Assembly: GCA_020048335.1 (NCBI GenBank)
Contig: JAIFMS010000016.1
Span: 1 to 33,680 of the forward strand
Direction of reading: 5' to 3'
DNA length: 33,680 nucleotides
From: Methylococcaceae bacterium
GTDB taxonomy: Bacteria; Pseudomonadota; Gammaproteobacteria; Methylococcales; Methylomonadaceae
Positions 16,492-25,438 of this stretch are shown piece by piece. The translations under genes were made by a program, and so were the position numbers. The notes beneath the pieces were generated by a model. It had not been told where the DNA came from and made no database searches. It was given only the letters and a program-made list of their open reading frames with translations. Within the stretch, counting starts at the first letter, position 1, and each line of letters begins with the position of its first letter.

Positions 16492-17418
16492 ATGGACCAT
16501 CAAACCACACAGGTTAAGCAACATTATGTCGATTTTCTGTCTGACTCGCGCGTTTGGTCGCGTTTTATCAGTGAAATTGGTTTTTCTACAGGCGATATTA
16601 TCATTGCCGACCCTTTTAAAGCAGGAACTACCTTTACACAACGGGTTCTTGACCAAATCTTAAGCAATGGTGAAGAGTCCAAAGAATCCCTTTCAGATAA
16701 ATCCCCTTGGTTAGATTCTAGCTGGGGTAATCACACCGCCATGCTAGACACACTTGCAAAACAACGAAAAAATCAGCGGCGTTTAATGATTAAATCCCAT
16801 CTTCCTGCCGATTTTGTTCCGATTAATCCTTTAGCTAAATATATTTTTGTTGGCAGAAATGGCAAAGATTTAGTCTGTAGTTTTCATAATTATCTGTATA
16901 ACTTTAATCCTGAAACCGTTGCTAAAATCAATCAACTCCATCAGGCGTTTTCAGGCAGTGCTGAAAAAATGGTGATTCCTGCTGACAGTGCTAAATTTTT
17001 CGATTTGTTTTTAAACACCGCAGGCGGACTAGGTTTATGTGAAGTGTTGAAATTAACCCAATCCTGGTGGAATCATAAAGCTCTGCCCAATGTGTTATTG
17101 GTTCATTACAGTAAATTAATAGGCGATTTTGATAATGAAGTAAAACGAATGGCGGCGTTTATTGGGGTTGATGTAGCATCACTTAATATAGAAAAAATTA
17201 AACAAAATTGCAGTTTTGCCTTTATGAAAGAAAATGCGGATAAATTTGTACCGTTTAATGGCGAACACATGACCGATGCGAAAGCTTTTTTTCATCAAGG
17301 CCCTGAGCGCGACAGCAGCAAGCAAATCAGTGCCGCACAAATTGCCGCGTTTGATGCGTTAGCGTCTGTACAAATGCAGCAAGACTGCGCAAAATGGTTA
17401 GAAACAGGTGATTTTTAA
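16492..17418 (+). CDS. Sulfotransferase-domain protein
   Basis: A 308-residue protein resembling PAPS-dependent sulfotransferases (Sulfotransfer_1), which move a sulfuryl group from PAPS to a hydroxyl or amine. The 5'-phosphosulfate loop reads PFKAGTTFTQ (41-50), compared with the usual PKSGTTW. RLMIKSHLPADFVP then KYIFVGRNGKDLVCSFHNYL match the IK-HLP and RNP-D--VS-Y blocks (3'-phosphate binding). The C-terminal FVPFNGEHMTDAKAFFHQGP resembles the segment before the RKG-GDW motif, but that motif is not intact. The acceptor is unknown. The ribosome site ACGAGGA is just upstream. It lies 12 nt before moaB. Confidence 0.82.
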   Translation: MDHQTTQVKQHYVDFLSDSRVWSRFISEIGFSTGDIIIADPFKAGTTFTQRVLDQILSNGEESKESLSDKSPWLDSSWGNHTAMLDTLAKQRKNQRRLMIKSHLPADFVPINPLAKYIFVGRNGKDLVCSFHNYLYNFNPETVAKINQLHQAFSGSAEKMVIPADSAKFFDLFLNTAGGLGLCEVLKLTQSWWNHKALPNVLLVHYSKLIGDFDNEVKRMAAFIGVDVASLNIEKIKQNCSFAFMKENADKFVPFNGEHMTDAKAFFHQGPERDSSKQISAAQIAAFDALASVQMQQDCAKWLETGDF

Positions 17419-17430
17419 GTGAGTTAAAAA

Positions 17431-17952
17431 ATGAGTAATGAACCTAGCTTTATTCCGTTAACGATTGCGGTATTAACGATTTCGGATACCCGCACCGCAG
17501 CGGATGACGTGTCGGGGCAAACCTTGGTTGAGCGGGTTGAGCAAGCCCAGCATCGGGTGTGTGAAAAAAAAATTGTCGCCGATAATATTTATCAGATTCG
17601 CGCGGTAATTTCAGGGTGGATAGCTAACCCTGAGATTAACGTTATTATCACGACAGGCGGCACAGGTGTCACAGGACGGGATGGTACGCCAGAGGCAGTG
17701 ATGCCATTACTGGATAAAGTGTTAGATGGATTTGGAGAAGTTTTTAGAATGCTGTCTTATCAGGATATTAAAACCTCCACCATTCAATCGCGCGCTCTGT
17801 CAGGTGTTGCCAATGGCTGCTATATTTTTTGTTTACCCGGCTCTGCCAGTGCTTGTCGAACAGGTTGGGATGGACTTATTAAAGAGCAATTGGACTCGCG
17901 CACTCGCCCCTGTAATTTAGTCCAACTAATGCCTCGGTTATTGGAAAAATAA
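17431..17952 (+). CDS. moaB: Molybdenum cofactor biosynthesis protein B
   Basis: A 173-residue MoaB/Mog-family protein that acts on molybdopterin (adenylylation or a related step) in molybdenum cofactor synthesis. Marks are AVLTISDTRT at 13-22, the substrate loop TTGGTGVTGRDGTPEAV (74-90) and FCLPGSASACRTGWD near the C-terminus. Length matches E. coli MoaB (170). No other moa/mog gene is in the window. It follows the sulfotransferase by 12 nt and overlaps the next ATG by one base. Confidence 0.95.
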   Translation: MSNEPSFIPLTIAVLTISDTRTAADDVSGQTLVERVEQAQHRVCEKKIVADNIYQIRAVISGWIANPEINVIITTGGTGVTGRDGTPEAVMPLLDKVLDGFGEVFRMLSYQDIKTSTIQSRALSGVANGCYIFCLPGSASACRTGWDGLIKEQLDSRTRPCNLVQLMPRLLEK

Positions 17953-18338
17953 TGCGAATTAACTTTTTAGGTTTGGCAGCACTTTGCGCCTTTACTGGGG
18001 TGGCGTTTGGGGCATTTGGAACGCATGGTTTAAAGCATCTTTTAAGCCCTGCGTTACTGGAAACCTACAAAACGGCGGTGACTTATCAAATGTGGCATAG
18101 TTTAGGCTTAGGGTTAATTGCTATTTTTGCCCAACAACAACCTAACAATAAGCAATTACACTGGGCAGGCAGGCTAATGTTTGCAGGGATTGTGCTATTT
18201 TCAGGCAGTTTATATTTATTGGTTTTGCTTAATATCAAAGCACTTGGAATGATTACCCCCTTGGGTGGACTCGCCTTTTTAGCCGCATGGCTCTTGCTTG
18301 CTTTATTTGCCTTAAAACAGCCGCACTCTTATCCATAA
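17952..18338 (+). CDS. DUF423 (YgdD-type) inner-membrane protein
   Basis: A 128-residue, four-helix integral membrane protein of the DUF423 family, function unknown. The family opening is clear: MRINFLGLAALCAFTGVAFGAFGTHGLK, then YKTAVTYQMWHSLGL and FAGIVLFSGSLYLL, then a GMITPLGGLAFLAAW block. Length is typical (about 125). Its ATG overlaps the moaB TAA as TAATG, implying coupling, though no functional link is known. Confidence 0.93.
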   Translation: MRINFLGLAALCAFTGVAFGAFGTHGLKHLLSPALLETYKTAVTYQMWHSLGLGLIAIFAQQQPNNKQLHWAGRLMFAGIVLFSGSLYLLVLLNIKALGMITPLGGLAFLAAWLLLALFALKQPHSYP

Positions 18339-18348
18339 ACAGCTTTAA

Positions 18349-18382
18349 CACAGGCTAAAAACGCCTCACAAAAGCCTGTGAG
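18349..18382 (+). other. Overlapping alternative hairpins after the DUF423 gene
   Basis: CACAGGCT (18349-18356) can pair with AGCCTGTG (18373-18380). The inner CTCACA (18365-18370) can pair instead with TGTGAG (18377-18382). The two stems exclude each other. No T-run follows, so a simple terminator is not clear. Confidence 0.35.
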
Positions 18383-18473
18383 TGGTTCAAAAAATTTGGT
18401 TAAAATGGCAAGGACGCACCCATTTCTTTAACCACCCAAAAAAGCTTTTATACAACCTAATGAGCCTGTATTA

Positions 18474-20267
18474 ATGATGAATTGGACACTCTTTCACTTT
18501 TTAAGACCTTATTGGTTGCTTGCATTCATCCCTTGGCTACTGATGCTGCTATTTTTAATTAAGCAACAACGACAAGGAAGCAATTGGCTTACGGTGTGCG
18601 ATGCCGAGCTGTTGCCTTATCTTTTGCAACAAAAACAATCCTTACAAACGCGCTTGCCATTGTTTGCTGCCAGTTTTGCTAGTGCATTGACCATTCTGGC
18701 GTTAGCAGGCCCAACTTGGCAACAATTGCCTACTCCTGCGTTTCGCAATCAATCAGGGTTGGTCATCGCGCTGGATTTATCCTTGTCGATGGAAGCAATG
18801 GACATCAAACCCAGTCGTTTAGTGCGGGCGCGTTACAAAATTGCCGATATTTTAAAACAACGCAAAGATGGACAAACCGCCCTATTGGTTTATTCAGGCG
18901 ATGCGTTTACCGTGACACCGCTGACTAATGATAATGCCACGATTGCCAGTCAATTGGAGGTTTTAACTCCACATATCATGCCCAGTGCTGGCAGCAATCC
19001 ACAACTGGCAATCAGCAAAGCCGTCGCTTTATTTAAGCAAGCAGGTTTGCAAAAAGGGCAGATATTATTAGTCACTGATGGAATACAAGAAGACGAAACA
19101 GAGGGCATTATTAGTCGCTTAGAAAATTATACACTCGCTGTTTTAGCGGTAGGCACAGAACAAGGTGCGCCGATTGGATTACCTGCGGGAGATTTTCTTA
19201 AAGATGAAGCAGGCAATATTGTCACAGCGACTGTGCCATTGACTTTATTGCAAAAATTAGCTCACCAAGGCGGTGGAGTTTTTGCACAATTAAGCGATAA
19301 CGACAGTGATGTTAAGGCATTACTACAGGCTGTGGATAAGCCTGTGCAAGACGCTGTGGATAAACCTGCGCAAAATGTCTTTGTTCAACAATGGGATGAA
19401 AGGGGGGTCTATTTGCTTTGGTTAATTGCGCCATTAGCCGCTTTACAATTTAGACGTGGTTTATTGGTACTCGCTTTTTTGCTGCTTCTGCCTTTACCAG
19501 AAAACAGTTACGCTCTCGGTTGGCAGGATTTATGGCAAACGCAAGACCAGCAAGCACAACAGGCTTTTTTACAACGCCAGTACAGTCAAGCGGCGGCTAA
19601 ATTTGAAAATCCACATTGGAAAGCGGCAGCCGCTTATAAAGCAAAAGATTATCAACAAGTGCTAAAATCACTCAAACAACCGTGCACTGCCGATGCTTAT
19701 TACAATCAAGGCAATGGATTGGCGCAAAGTGGGCAACTAGAACAGGCTTTGAATGCTTATAATCAAGCGTTAAAATTAAAACCAAACGATGCAGATGCGT
19801 TGTATAACAAGAAATTAGTGGAAGAGGCATTAAAAAAACAGCAACAGCAGCAGAAACAGGATAAAAATAAGGACAAGGATAAATCCAAAGACAGGGATAA
19901 ACAAGAGCCGCAAAAATCGCAAAATCAGCCCAATAATCCCCCTAAGCAGGATAAGTCAGAAAAAAAATCGCCCGAAGATAAGCAAGATACTGGACAAGGT
20001 GAGCAAAAACCGCAAACAGGGCATGATGCTGACAAATCAGAACAGAAAGGGTCGCAAGAAAAAGACTCACCCAGTCAGTCATCAAAAGAGCAAAATCAAC
20101 CATCATCCCCCCCATCTGCGAAAGGAGAAAAATCGGCTGGGCAAGCAAAAGAAGACGAAAAAAGCCAAGCCAATGCGCAATGGTTGAATCGAGTTCCTGA
20201 CGATCCAGCAGGCTTATTGCGGCGCAAATTTAAGTATCAATACGGTCAAGCCCAAGAGGTCTTTTGA
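18474..20267 (+). CDS. VWA and TPR domain protein (BatB/BatC-like fusion)
   Basis: A 597-residue membrane protein. Hydrophobic segments lie at about 12-29 and 62-80. A von Willebrand A domain spans about 93-285 with a complete MIDAS (DLSLS 101-105, TPLT near 148-151, TDG 201-203). Another hydrophobic segment at 312-341 is followed by a TPR-like helix pair at about 407-440, a long K/Q/D/E/S/P-rich tail (450-575) and a conserved end [19 protein letters not shown]. This matches Bat (aerotolerance) VWA/TPR proteins, usually encoded with a MoxR ATPase and a DUF58 protein, neither of which is next to it here. Residues 287-302 contain a tandem 8-residue repeat ([16 protein letters not shown]). The periplasmic or cytoplasmic role is unknown. 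The start could be either of two adjacent ATGs at 18474 and 18477. Confidence 0.9.
   Translation: MMNWTLFHFLRPYWLLAFIPWLLMLLFLIKQQRQGSNWLTVCDAELLPYLLQQKQSLQTRLPLFAASFASALTILALAGPTWQQLPTPAFRNQSGLVIALDLSLSMEAMDIKPSRLVRARYKIADILKQRKDGQTALLVYSGDAFTVTPLTNDNATIASQLEVLTPHIMPSAGSNPQLAISKAVALFKQAGLQKGQILLVTDGIQEDETEGIISRLENYTLAVLAVGTEQGAPIGLPAGDFLKDEAGNIVTATVPLTLLQKLAHQGGGVFAQLSDNDSDVKALLQAVDKPVQDAVDKPAQNVFVQQWDERGVYLLWLIAPLAALQFRRGLLVLAFLLLLPLPENSYALGWQDLWQTQDQQAQQAFLQRQYSQAAAKFENPHWKAAAAYKAKDYQQVLKSLKQPCTADAYYNQGNGLAQSGQLEQALNAYNQALKLKPNDADALYNKKLVEEALKKQQQQQKQDKNKDKDKSKDRDKQEPQKSQNQPNNPPKQDKSEKKSPEDKQDTGQGEQKPQTGHDADKSEQKGSQEKDSPSQSSKEQNQPSSPPSAKGEKSAGQAKEDEKSQANAQWLNRVPDDPAGLLRRKFKYQYGQAQEVF
19329..19376 (+). 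repeat. 24-bp imperfect tandem repeat in the VWA gene
   Basis: A 24-bp unit starting GCTGTGGATAA occurs twice in direct tandem (19329-19352, 19353-19376), encoding AVDKPVQD and AVDKPAQN. The frame is kept. It lies in the linker between the VWA domain and the next membrane segment. Confidence 0.8.
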
Positions 20268-20276
20268 AACTTAAAG

Positions 20277-20299
20277 CTGAACATTTGTTCAGTTTTGTT
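20277..20299 (+). terminator. Weak hairpin with T-run after the VWA-TPR gene
   Basis: CTGAAC (20277-20282) and GTTCAG (20287-20292) make a 6-bp stem, extendable by A-T, followed by TTTTGTT. The stem is short and AT-rich, so termination would be partial; it could instead be an operator-like palindrome before gltA. Confidence 0.4.
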
Positions 20300-20398
20300 A
20301 AAATGGCTTTTCTTTGCAGATACGTTTTTGCATATTTTCCTAAAACTATCCGCTGTAAATTGATAAGCTCTTGTATTTTAATAACAAAGAAGGATGCT

Positions 20399-21697
20399 AT
20401 GACTCATTCAAACAGTATAACATTGACCAACCCGAAAAATCAGACCGCGTTTGATATGCCTATTTTATCTGGCACCATTGGCCCTGATGTTGTCGATATA
20501 CGCGACTTACAAAAAAAAAGCGGTATGTTTACCTATGACCCTGGTTTTATTTCCACTGCCAGTTGTTCATCAAACATTACCTATATTGATGGTGACGAAG
20601 GGATTTTGCTCTATCGAGGCTATCCCATCGAGCAATTGGCAGAACAGTGTGGTTTTTTAGAAGTTGCTTATTTACTGCTCAATGGCGAACTGCCCAACGC
20701 GGCTGTGTTAGAGAGTTTTAAACAGGAAATTACTCAGCACACCATGGTGCATGACCAGTTAAATAATTTTTTCAAAGGCTTTCGTCGTGATGCACATCCA
20801 ATGGCAATCATGGTTGGCATTGTCGGTGCGTTATCGGCGTTTTATCACGACGCGCTAGATATTTCTTCCAAACAACATCGGGATTTAAGTGCGATTCGGA
20901 TGCTGGCAAAAGTGCCAACCATTGTGGCAATGTGTTACAAATACAGCACGGGTCTGCCTTTTATGTATCCACAAAACAAATTAACCTATGTGGAAAACTT
21001 CATGCAGATGATGCAAGGGACACCGTGTGAAAGTTTTAAACCCAATCCTGTGTTAGTTAGAGCCTTAGAGCGAATTTTAATTCTTCACGCTGACCATGAA
21101 CAAAATGCCTCAACTTCTACCGTCCGTTTAGCAGGGTCAAGTGGAGCCAATCCTTATGCCTGTATCACAGCGGGAATTGCCTGTTTATGGGGGTCAGCGC
21201 ATGGCGGAGCGAATGAGGCTGTATTAAAAATGTTAGAAGAAATTGGTGATGTGTCAAAAATTGGCACTTATATCAATCGCGCCAAAGACAAAGATGACAC
21301 TTTTCGTTTGATGGGATTTGGGCATCGGGTTTATAAAAATCACGACCCACGCGCTAAATTAATGCGCGAAACCTGCCATGAAGTGTTAAATGAATTGGGA
21401 TTGCACGATGATAAATTATTTAAATTAGCTTTGGAATTAGAGCGAATTGCATTAGAAGACGATTATTTTATTGCCAAAAAGCTCTATCCCAACGTCGATT
21501 TTTATTCAGGAATTGTGTTACGCGCTTTGGGTGTGCCAAGCAATATGTTCACTGCGATTTTCGCGATGGGGCGCACAGTTGGCTGGATTGCCCATTGGGA
21601 TGAAATGATTTCAGCCCCTGACCAAAAAATAGGTCGCCCCAGACAACTGTACACAGGACCTGTACAACGGGATGTTCCAGCATTAAAAAGCCGCTAG
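20399..21697 (+). CDS. gltA: Citrate synthase
   Basis: GltA condenses oxaloacetate and acetyl-CoA to citrate, the entry step of the TCA cycle. From ATG 20399 (ribosome site AAGAAGGA just before) the protein has 432 residues, like the hexameric type of gammaproteobacteria. The catalytic residues are H268 ([10 protein letters not shown]), H309 (GFGHRVYKN) and D367 (VDFYSG). The frame is open upstream to 20264, but that extension lacks family similarity. The gene lies 131 nt after the VWA-TPR gene and is followed by a terminator shared with convergent dsbB. Confidence 0.97.
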   Translation: MTHSNSITLTNPKNQTAFDMPILSGTIGPDVVDIRDLQKKSGMFTYDPGFISTASCSSNITYIDGDEGILLYRGYPIEQLAEQCGFLEVAYLLLNGELPNAAVLESFKQEITQHTMVHDQLNNFFKGFRRDAHPMAIMVGIVGALSAFYHDALDISSKQHRDLSAIRMLAKVPTIVAMCYKYSTGLPFMYPQNKLTYVENFMQMMQGTPCESFKPNPVLVRALERILILHADHEQNASTSTVRLAGSSGANPYACITAGIACLWGSAHGGANEAVLKMLEEIGDVSKIGTYINRAKDKDDTFRLMGFGHRVYKNHDPRAKLMRETCHEVLNELGLHDDKLFKLALELERIALEDDYFIAKKLYPNVDFYSGIVLRALGVPSNMFTAIFAMGRTVGWIAHWDEMISAPDQKIGRPRQLYTGPVQRDVPALKSR

Positions 21698-21708
21698 TTG
21701 CTTATTTT

Positions 21709-21735
21709 CCCCTGACTTTTAATAAAAGTTAGGGG
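21709..21735. terminator. Terminator-like hairpin between gltA and dsbB
   Basis: CCCCTGACTTTT (21709-21720) pairs with AAAAGTTAGGGG (21724-21735) through 12 positions with one G-T pair and a 3-nt loop. Only ATTTAAT follows on the plus strand, so the T-run is weak. Its place between two convergent genes supports a terminator role. Confidence 0.7.
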
Positions 21736-21737
21736 AT

Positions 21738-22256
21738 TTAATCATCAAAAAAAGGGTCTTTAACATTCCAAAATTGCAATAGACTCAAGACTGCCAAGCC
21801 TACAAAAGCGACTAAAGTCCAGCCAGGAATACTTATGCCGAACAAACTCCACTCAATTTTTGCACATTCGCCCGTGCCACTTAGCATTAATTTAAGCGTA
21901 TCGGTGAGTGGAAAGTTTTCAAATACATAACTTAACCCAGGTCCACATTCTGGCACTTCATTCGGGGGTAAGTGTTGAATCCAAACATGACGTGCCGAAA
22001 TCGCCCCCCCTGCTAATGCAAAAAAAGTTCCCAACAGGGCGTAAATGCGAGTGCCAAACCGTTTCGGGTTGTGGATTGCCGCAATTAAAAAAATAATTCC
22101 TAGTAGCAAAATAGCAATGCGCTGTGAAATACATAACGGGCAAGGTTGTAAATTCATCACCACTTGAAAATAAGCCCCCACTCCAAGCATCAAAAAACAA
22201 CTGATGCCTGCGAGTAAGAACCAAATGCGTGCTGTTAATTTAAGTTTTTCAAACAT
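21738..22256 (-). CDS. dsbB: Disulfide bond formation protein B
   Basis: DsbB is a four-helix inner-membrane protein that reoxidises DsbA and passes electrons to quinone. In this 172-residue protein the two redox pairs are intact: C39/C42 (PCPLC) in the first periplasmic loop and C104/C131 in the second. The QR after the first pair (SQR, 44-46) is conserved for quinone interaction. Its 5' end overlaps the upstream RCK gene by 8 nt, so the two are co-transcribed, although no functional tie is known. Confidence 0.95.
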   Translation of the reverse strand: MFEKLKLTARIWFLLAGISCFLMLGVGAYFQVVMNLQPCPLCISQRIAILLLGIIFLIAAIHNPKRFGTRIYALLGTFFALAGGAISARHVWIQHLPPNEVPECGPGLSYVFENFPLTDTLKLMLSGTGECAKIEWSLFGISIPGWTLVAFVGLAVLSLLQFWNVKDPFFDD

Positions 22257-22941
22257 GATTGACTTCTTTTTTAAAGGCTTTAATTTCCCGCGTCGGGCCC
22301 ATTACAACTAAAATATCACCTACTTTTAATTGATGTTGTTTTTCAGTAATTGCAAACTGTAATTCATTGCCTAACAATTTATCAACAATACCAATTAAAA
22401 TTAAATTGTGACTGTCATTTAGATTCAGCTCACAAACTAAACGATTTTCTAAATCCGAACCTGCTTTAATTTCCACTTCTGCCATATTTAAATCATGCCG
22501 CCCAAAGACAGTATGGTCTAAAATATGGGTCATATCAGGTTTTTTTATTAGTTCATAAATTTTTTTACCGCAAATTTCATAAGGATCAATCACTTTATTT
22601 GCGCCTGCGGTTAATAATTTTTCCGTTGATGCCGCATTTTGAATTAAGGTAATGATAAATAGTTTTTCATCTATTGCGCGGGCTGACAAAATCAAAAAAA
22701 CATTGTCACCGTCTTCGGGTAAAAAACAAAAAATAACATCAATATCTGTGCCAATACCAATAGAGCGCAAATTATCATCACTGCGAAAATCAATGTCGAT
22801 GACATGAAAACCATTTTGTAAGGCAATATTGGTTTGCTTGAGGTCTGTTTCTATTAACAAAATCTGATATAACTGCGCATTTAAACGCGACATGACTTCA
22901 TGTGAAATGCGATTATAGCCAAAAATAGCAATTTTTTTCAT
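22249..22941 (-). CDS. RCK/TrkA-type regulatory protein
   Basis: A 230-residue soluble protein with a TrkA-N-like Rossmann domain (about 1-120) and a TrkA-C-like domain (about 150-225, ending KVGDILVVMGP). Such proteins gate potassium channels or transporters in response to nucleotides or ions. The nucleotide-binding turn reads FGYNRIS (7-13) in place of GxGxxG, so nucleotide binding may be altered or lost. VIDPYE (about 117-122) matches VIEPFE in the neighbouring channel's RCK domain. The channel gene ends 9 nt upstream, and the two proteins probably form one complex. The dsbB gene overlaps its end. Confidence 0.85.
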   Translation of the reverse strand: MKKIAIFGYNRISHEVMSRLNAQLYQILLIETDLKQTNIALQNGFHVIDIDFRSDDNLRSIGIGTDIDVIFCFLPEDGDNVFLILSARAIDEKLFIITLIQNAASTEKLLTAGANKVIDPYEICGKKIYELIKKPDMTHILDHTVFGRHDLNMAEVEIKAGSDLENRLVCELNLNDSHNLILIGIVDKLLGNELQFAITEKQHQLKVGDILVVMGPTREIKAFKKEVNHV

Positions 22942-22950
22942 ACGTTTGCG

Positions 22951-24570
22951 TCACATTTTTGGACAGCTTTGGATAACTTGTTCCCGAAAATAAGCAATGC
23001 TGACATCCCGCCCTAATAAAACCAAAATATCGTTTTTGCGGCATTGAAAATGGCGTTCGGGATTAAAGAAAAAATGTTGTTTTTCCACTTGATATTGGTT
23101 GCGATGTTGCCTGTGTGAGCTACTGCTCGCACTAATGACACCAATTAAACTCAGCTTTCGTGCCGCAAAATCAATCTCCATTAAGGCAATCCCTTCTAAC
23201 ATAGAGCCTTCTCGCACTAATATGGTGTCCATTGTGATTTGTTTTTGCTCATGCAAAATACCTAATAAAGCTTCAATCGCAACGGGTTGACCAATATATT
23301 CTGCGGCTAATAATCCTGCCATTTCAAAGGGTTCTATCACATGAGTTGCCCCTGCTTGGTACAATTTTCTTACATTATCATGTCGATTAGCTCGAGCAAT
23401 AATCCGAATGACAGGGTTTAAATAACGGCTGCTAAGGGTAATATAAACATTGGCAACATCATTACCTACCGTACACAAAACCGCTGCCGCTCCGCGATTA
23501 ATGCCCGCATTTAGCAGCACATCATTTTTACTGGCATCATCGTGAATGGCTAAAAATCTTGCTTTTTTGGCTAAAAATATCCGCTCTTTGTTTTTATCAA
23601 TAATCACAAAAAATTGTTTATCCTTGTATAATTGCTGTGCTACTTCTTGCCCAACTCGCCCATAGCCGCAAATAATAATAAAATCCTTGTGTTTATCAAG
23701 CAGTGCATAAGTTCTATTTTCACGCAGGTCGTGCATTTTATCATTAAACGCTGACACAATGATGGAGGTGAAAAAAGACAACACCCCCAAACCTGAGAGA
23801 ATCAGACTGATGGCTACTAAGCGTCCACCTAAACTTTTAGGCGTAATATCGCCATAGCCGACGGTGGAAACCGTGACAATCGACCAATAAAAGGCATCAT
23901 AAATATTCTTAACTTGTCCACCCTCATGGCTATTTTCAAATAGATAAATCGCAATGCTGGAAATAAATACTAAAAACCCCATGAAAATGGCTAAGGTGAT
24001 TAGCTCAAAATGTTTACTGGCTAATACTTCAGCAAATAATTTAATGCTGCTTGAATAGCGTAATAATTTAATTAAGCGAAATATTAAGAAAATTTGTAAA
24101 AAAACCCAGCCACGATAATTGGGCAACATGGCTAAGAAGTCAATAAAGGCCAAAGGAGAGCGCACATAAGCCAGTTTTTCAAAAAAAATGACTTTTAAAA
24201 TGGTGTTTAATTTAAAAGGAATTTGTAAATACACCACTTTTTCATGGTAGGCAAGAATGGTTTTTCGGCTATCGCTGTATAACCAGCCGCGCAAAAGATA
24301 TTCAATGATAAAAATAAACACCACGCTTTTCTCAAAAAAATTACCCGCAAAACTTAATTGTCCCATTTTGCCAAACTGCCCTTTGGATTCATAAATAATC
24401 AAAAAGACACTTAGGGTTACTAAGCCAATCATATAGCCATCAAAACAGGCACGCAATTGACTATGGGGATTTTCCATAAGCTCAAAAAAAAACGCTTTTG
24501 TTTTTGTGTAGCGTGCTGATTTATCCAAGGTGTAGGCGATTTTTATGAGAATGTTTTTTGCATCAAACAT
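22951..24570 (-). CDS. Six-helix potassium channel with RCK domain
   Basis: A 539-residue inner-membrane ion channel. The selectivity filter TVGYGD is at 236-241 (numbering from ATG 24570), between a pore helix and a hydrophobic S6. The N-terminal half has several hydrophobic segments, including an S4-like IFRLIKLLRYSSSIK, as in voltage-gated-like Kch channels. After S6 comes an RCK domain with canonical GYGRVG (302-307), VIDKN, and a C-terminal TrkA-C-like domain ending KNDILVLLGR. A TTG at 24591 in frame would add 7 residues; ATG 24570 is preferred. It is followed by a separate RCK protein, giving a channel with one built-in and one extra RCK subunit. Confidence 0.9.
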   Translation of the reverse strand: MFDAKNILIKIAYTLDKSARYTKTKAFFFELMENPHSQLRACFDGYMIGLVTLSVFLIIYESKGQFGKMGQLSFAGNFFEKSVVFIFIIEYLLRGWLYSDSRKTILAYHEKVVYLQIPFKLNTILKVIFFEKLAYVRSPLAFIDFLAMLPNYRGWVFLQIFLIFRLIKLLRYSSSIKLFAEVLASKHFELITLAIFMGFLVFISSIAIYLFENSHEGGQVKNIYDAFYWSIVTVSTVGYGDITPKSLGGRLVAISLILSGLGVLSFFTSIIVSAFNDKMHDLRENRTYALLDKHKDFIIICGYGRVGQEVAQQLYKDKQFFVIIDKNKERIFLAKKARFLAIHDDASKNDVLLNAGINRGAAAVLCTVGNDVANVYITLSSRYLNPVIRIIARANRHDNVRKLYQAGATHVIEPFEMAGLLAAEYIGQPVAIEALLGILHEQKQITMDTILVREGSMLEGIALMEIDFAARKLSLIGVISASSSSHRQHRNQYQVEKQHFFFNPERHFQCRKNDILVLLGRDVSIAYFREQVIQSCPKM

Positions 24571-24614
24571 GATGATTTTATCCAAAAACAAGGTTAATCA
24601 TTGTGAAAGTTGTG

Positions 24615-24620
24615 TATAAT
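24615..24620 (+). promoter_or_regulatory. Consensus -10 for the SpoIIAA-like gene
   Basis: A perfect TATAAT lies 37 nt before the ATG at 24658. No convincing -35 is placed 17 nt upstream, so activity is tentative. It sits in the 87-bp divergent gap between the channel gene and this gene. Confidence 0.45.
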
Positions 24621-24657
24621 CAAATTGTTACACTTTAATTTTAAGCGAGGCGCAATT

Positions 24658-25023
24658 ATGATTGAAATTTCTAATGAAAGTCACGACGCGGTATTAATTG
24701 CTAAAGTTTCTGGCAAAGTGACGGTAGCAGATTATCAAGATACTGTTATTCCAAAACTGGACAGTTTGCTTGCCGAATACGCTAAGGTGGCAGCACTGAT
24801 TGAATTTGGGGCAGATTTTAACGGCTGGGAAATAAAAGCGTTGTGGATTGATTTGCAATATGGCCTAAAGCATCGCAATGATTTTAGCAAATTAGCAATG
24901 CTGGGTGCACCCTGTTGTTTAGGAGGCTTGAGTCAACTAGCGAGTTTTTTTGTGAGTGCCGAATTTAAAGGCTTTTCTATTACTGAAAGAGAGCAGGCTC
25001 TGGTGTGGATAAATGCCGTTTAA
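24658..25023 (+). CDS. SpoIIAA-like (STAS-fold) protein
   Basis: A 121-residue cytoplasmic protein of the SpoIIAA-like (DUF3478) family. It has the typical opening (IEISNESHDAVLIAKVSGKVTVADYQDTVIPKLDSLL), then a central FNGWEIKALWIDLQYGLKHRNDFSKLAMLG and a terminal AEFKGFSITEREQALVWI. The family has an STAS-like fold, with suggested lipid binding or signalling roles; no reaction is known. ATG 24658 is used because GCGAGG lies upstream at 24645-24650 and the family N-terminus begins there. A longer frame from 24610 adds an unrelated segment. The gene stands alone. Confidence 0.88.
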   Translation: MIEISNESHDAVLIAKVSGKVTVADYQDTVIPKLDSLLAEYAKVAALIEFGADFNGWEIKALWIDLQYGLKHRNDFSKLAMLGAPCCLGGLSQLASFFVSAEFKGFSITEREQALVWINAV

Positions 25024-25090
25024 GCTCAAGCGGCGCAGCCAACCAAGGTCGTTTTTGCAACTGCGCGTTTGATGGGAAAGCAGGCAAGCT

Positions 25091-25411
25091 TTAGTCCATT
25101 GCTTGCGGGGAATTTTTTTCGGTTAAATCAAATCTGTCGGTTAATTGCCAGCTTGAAAAAGGAAAAGGCAATAGTTCAGTATTGAAAGTTAGATATAAGG
25201 TGATGTGATACAGGTAAGCACAAAGCCCACCACTAAAGGCGAAAATATGTTGATTGCTACGCCCTGTTAAAAGGGTAGTGATAATTTGTAATAAAATCAC
25301 TGCCCATAACAGCGTCCGTACAATACTGACAATCACAATAAGCAGCAACATAAAAATAATGCGTTTCCAAGTGCTAACTTTTTTTAAATTTGCATTGATT
25401 TGTTCAGACAT
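25091..25411 (-). CDS. DUF4389 membrane protein
   Basis: A 106-residue inner-membrane protein of the DUF4389 family, function unknown. It has two hydrophobic segments (about 17-46 and 56-76) and the family end PFPFSSWQL. It begins 27 nt after the DUF2333 gene, with AAGAGA as ribosome site, so both are in one operon. Confidence 0.85.
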   Translation of the reverse strand: MSEQINANLKKVSTWKRIIFMLLLIVIVSIVRTLLWAVILLQIITTLLTGRSNQHIFAFSGGLCAYLYHITLYLTFNTELLPFPFSSWQLTDRFDLTEKNSPQAMD

Positions 25412-25438
25412 AGCGTTCTCTTAAAAAATTTAATCGGC

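Noticed and set aside
20264-20398. N-terminal extension of citrate synthase
   Set aside because: The extension is unlike citrate synthases; a good ribosome site and the normal N-terminus occur at ATG 20399.
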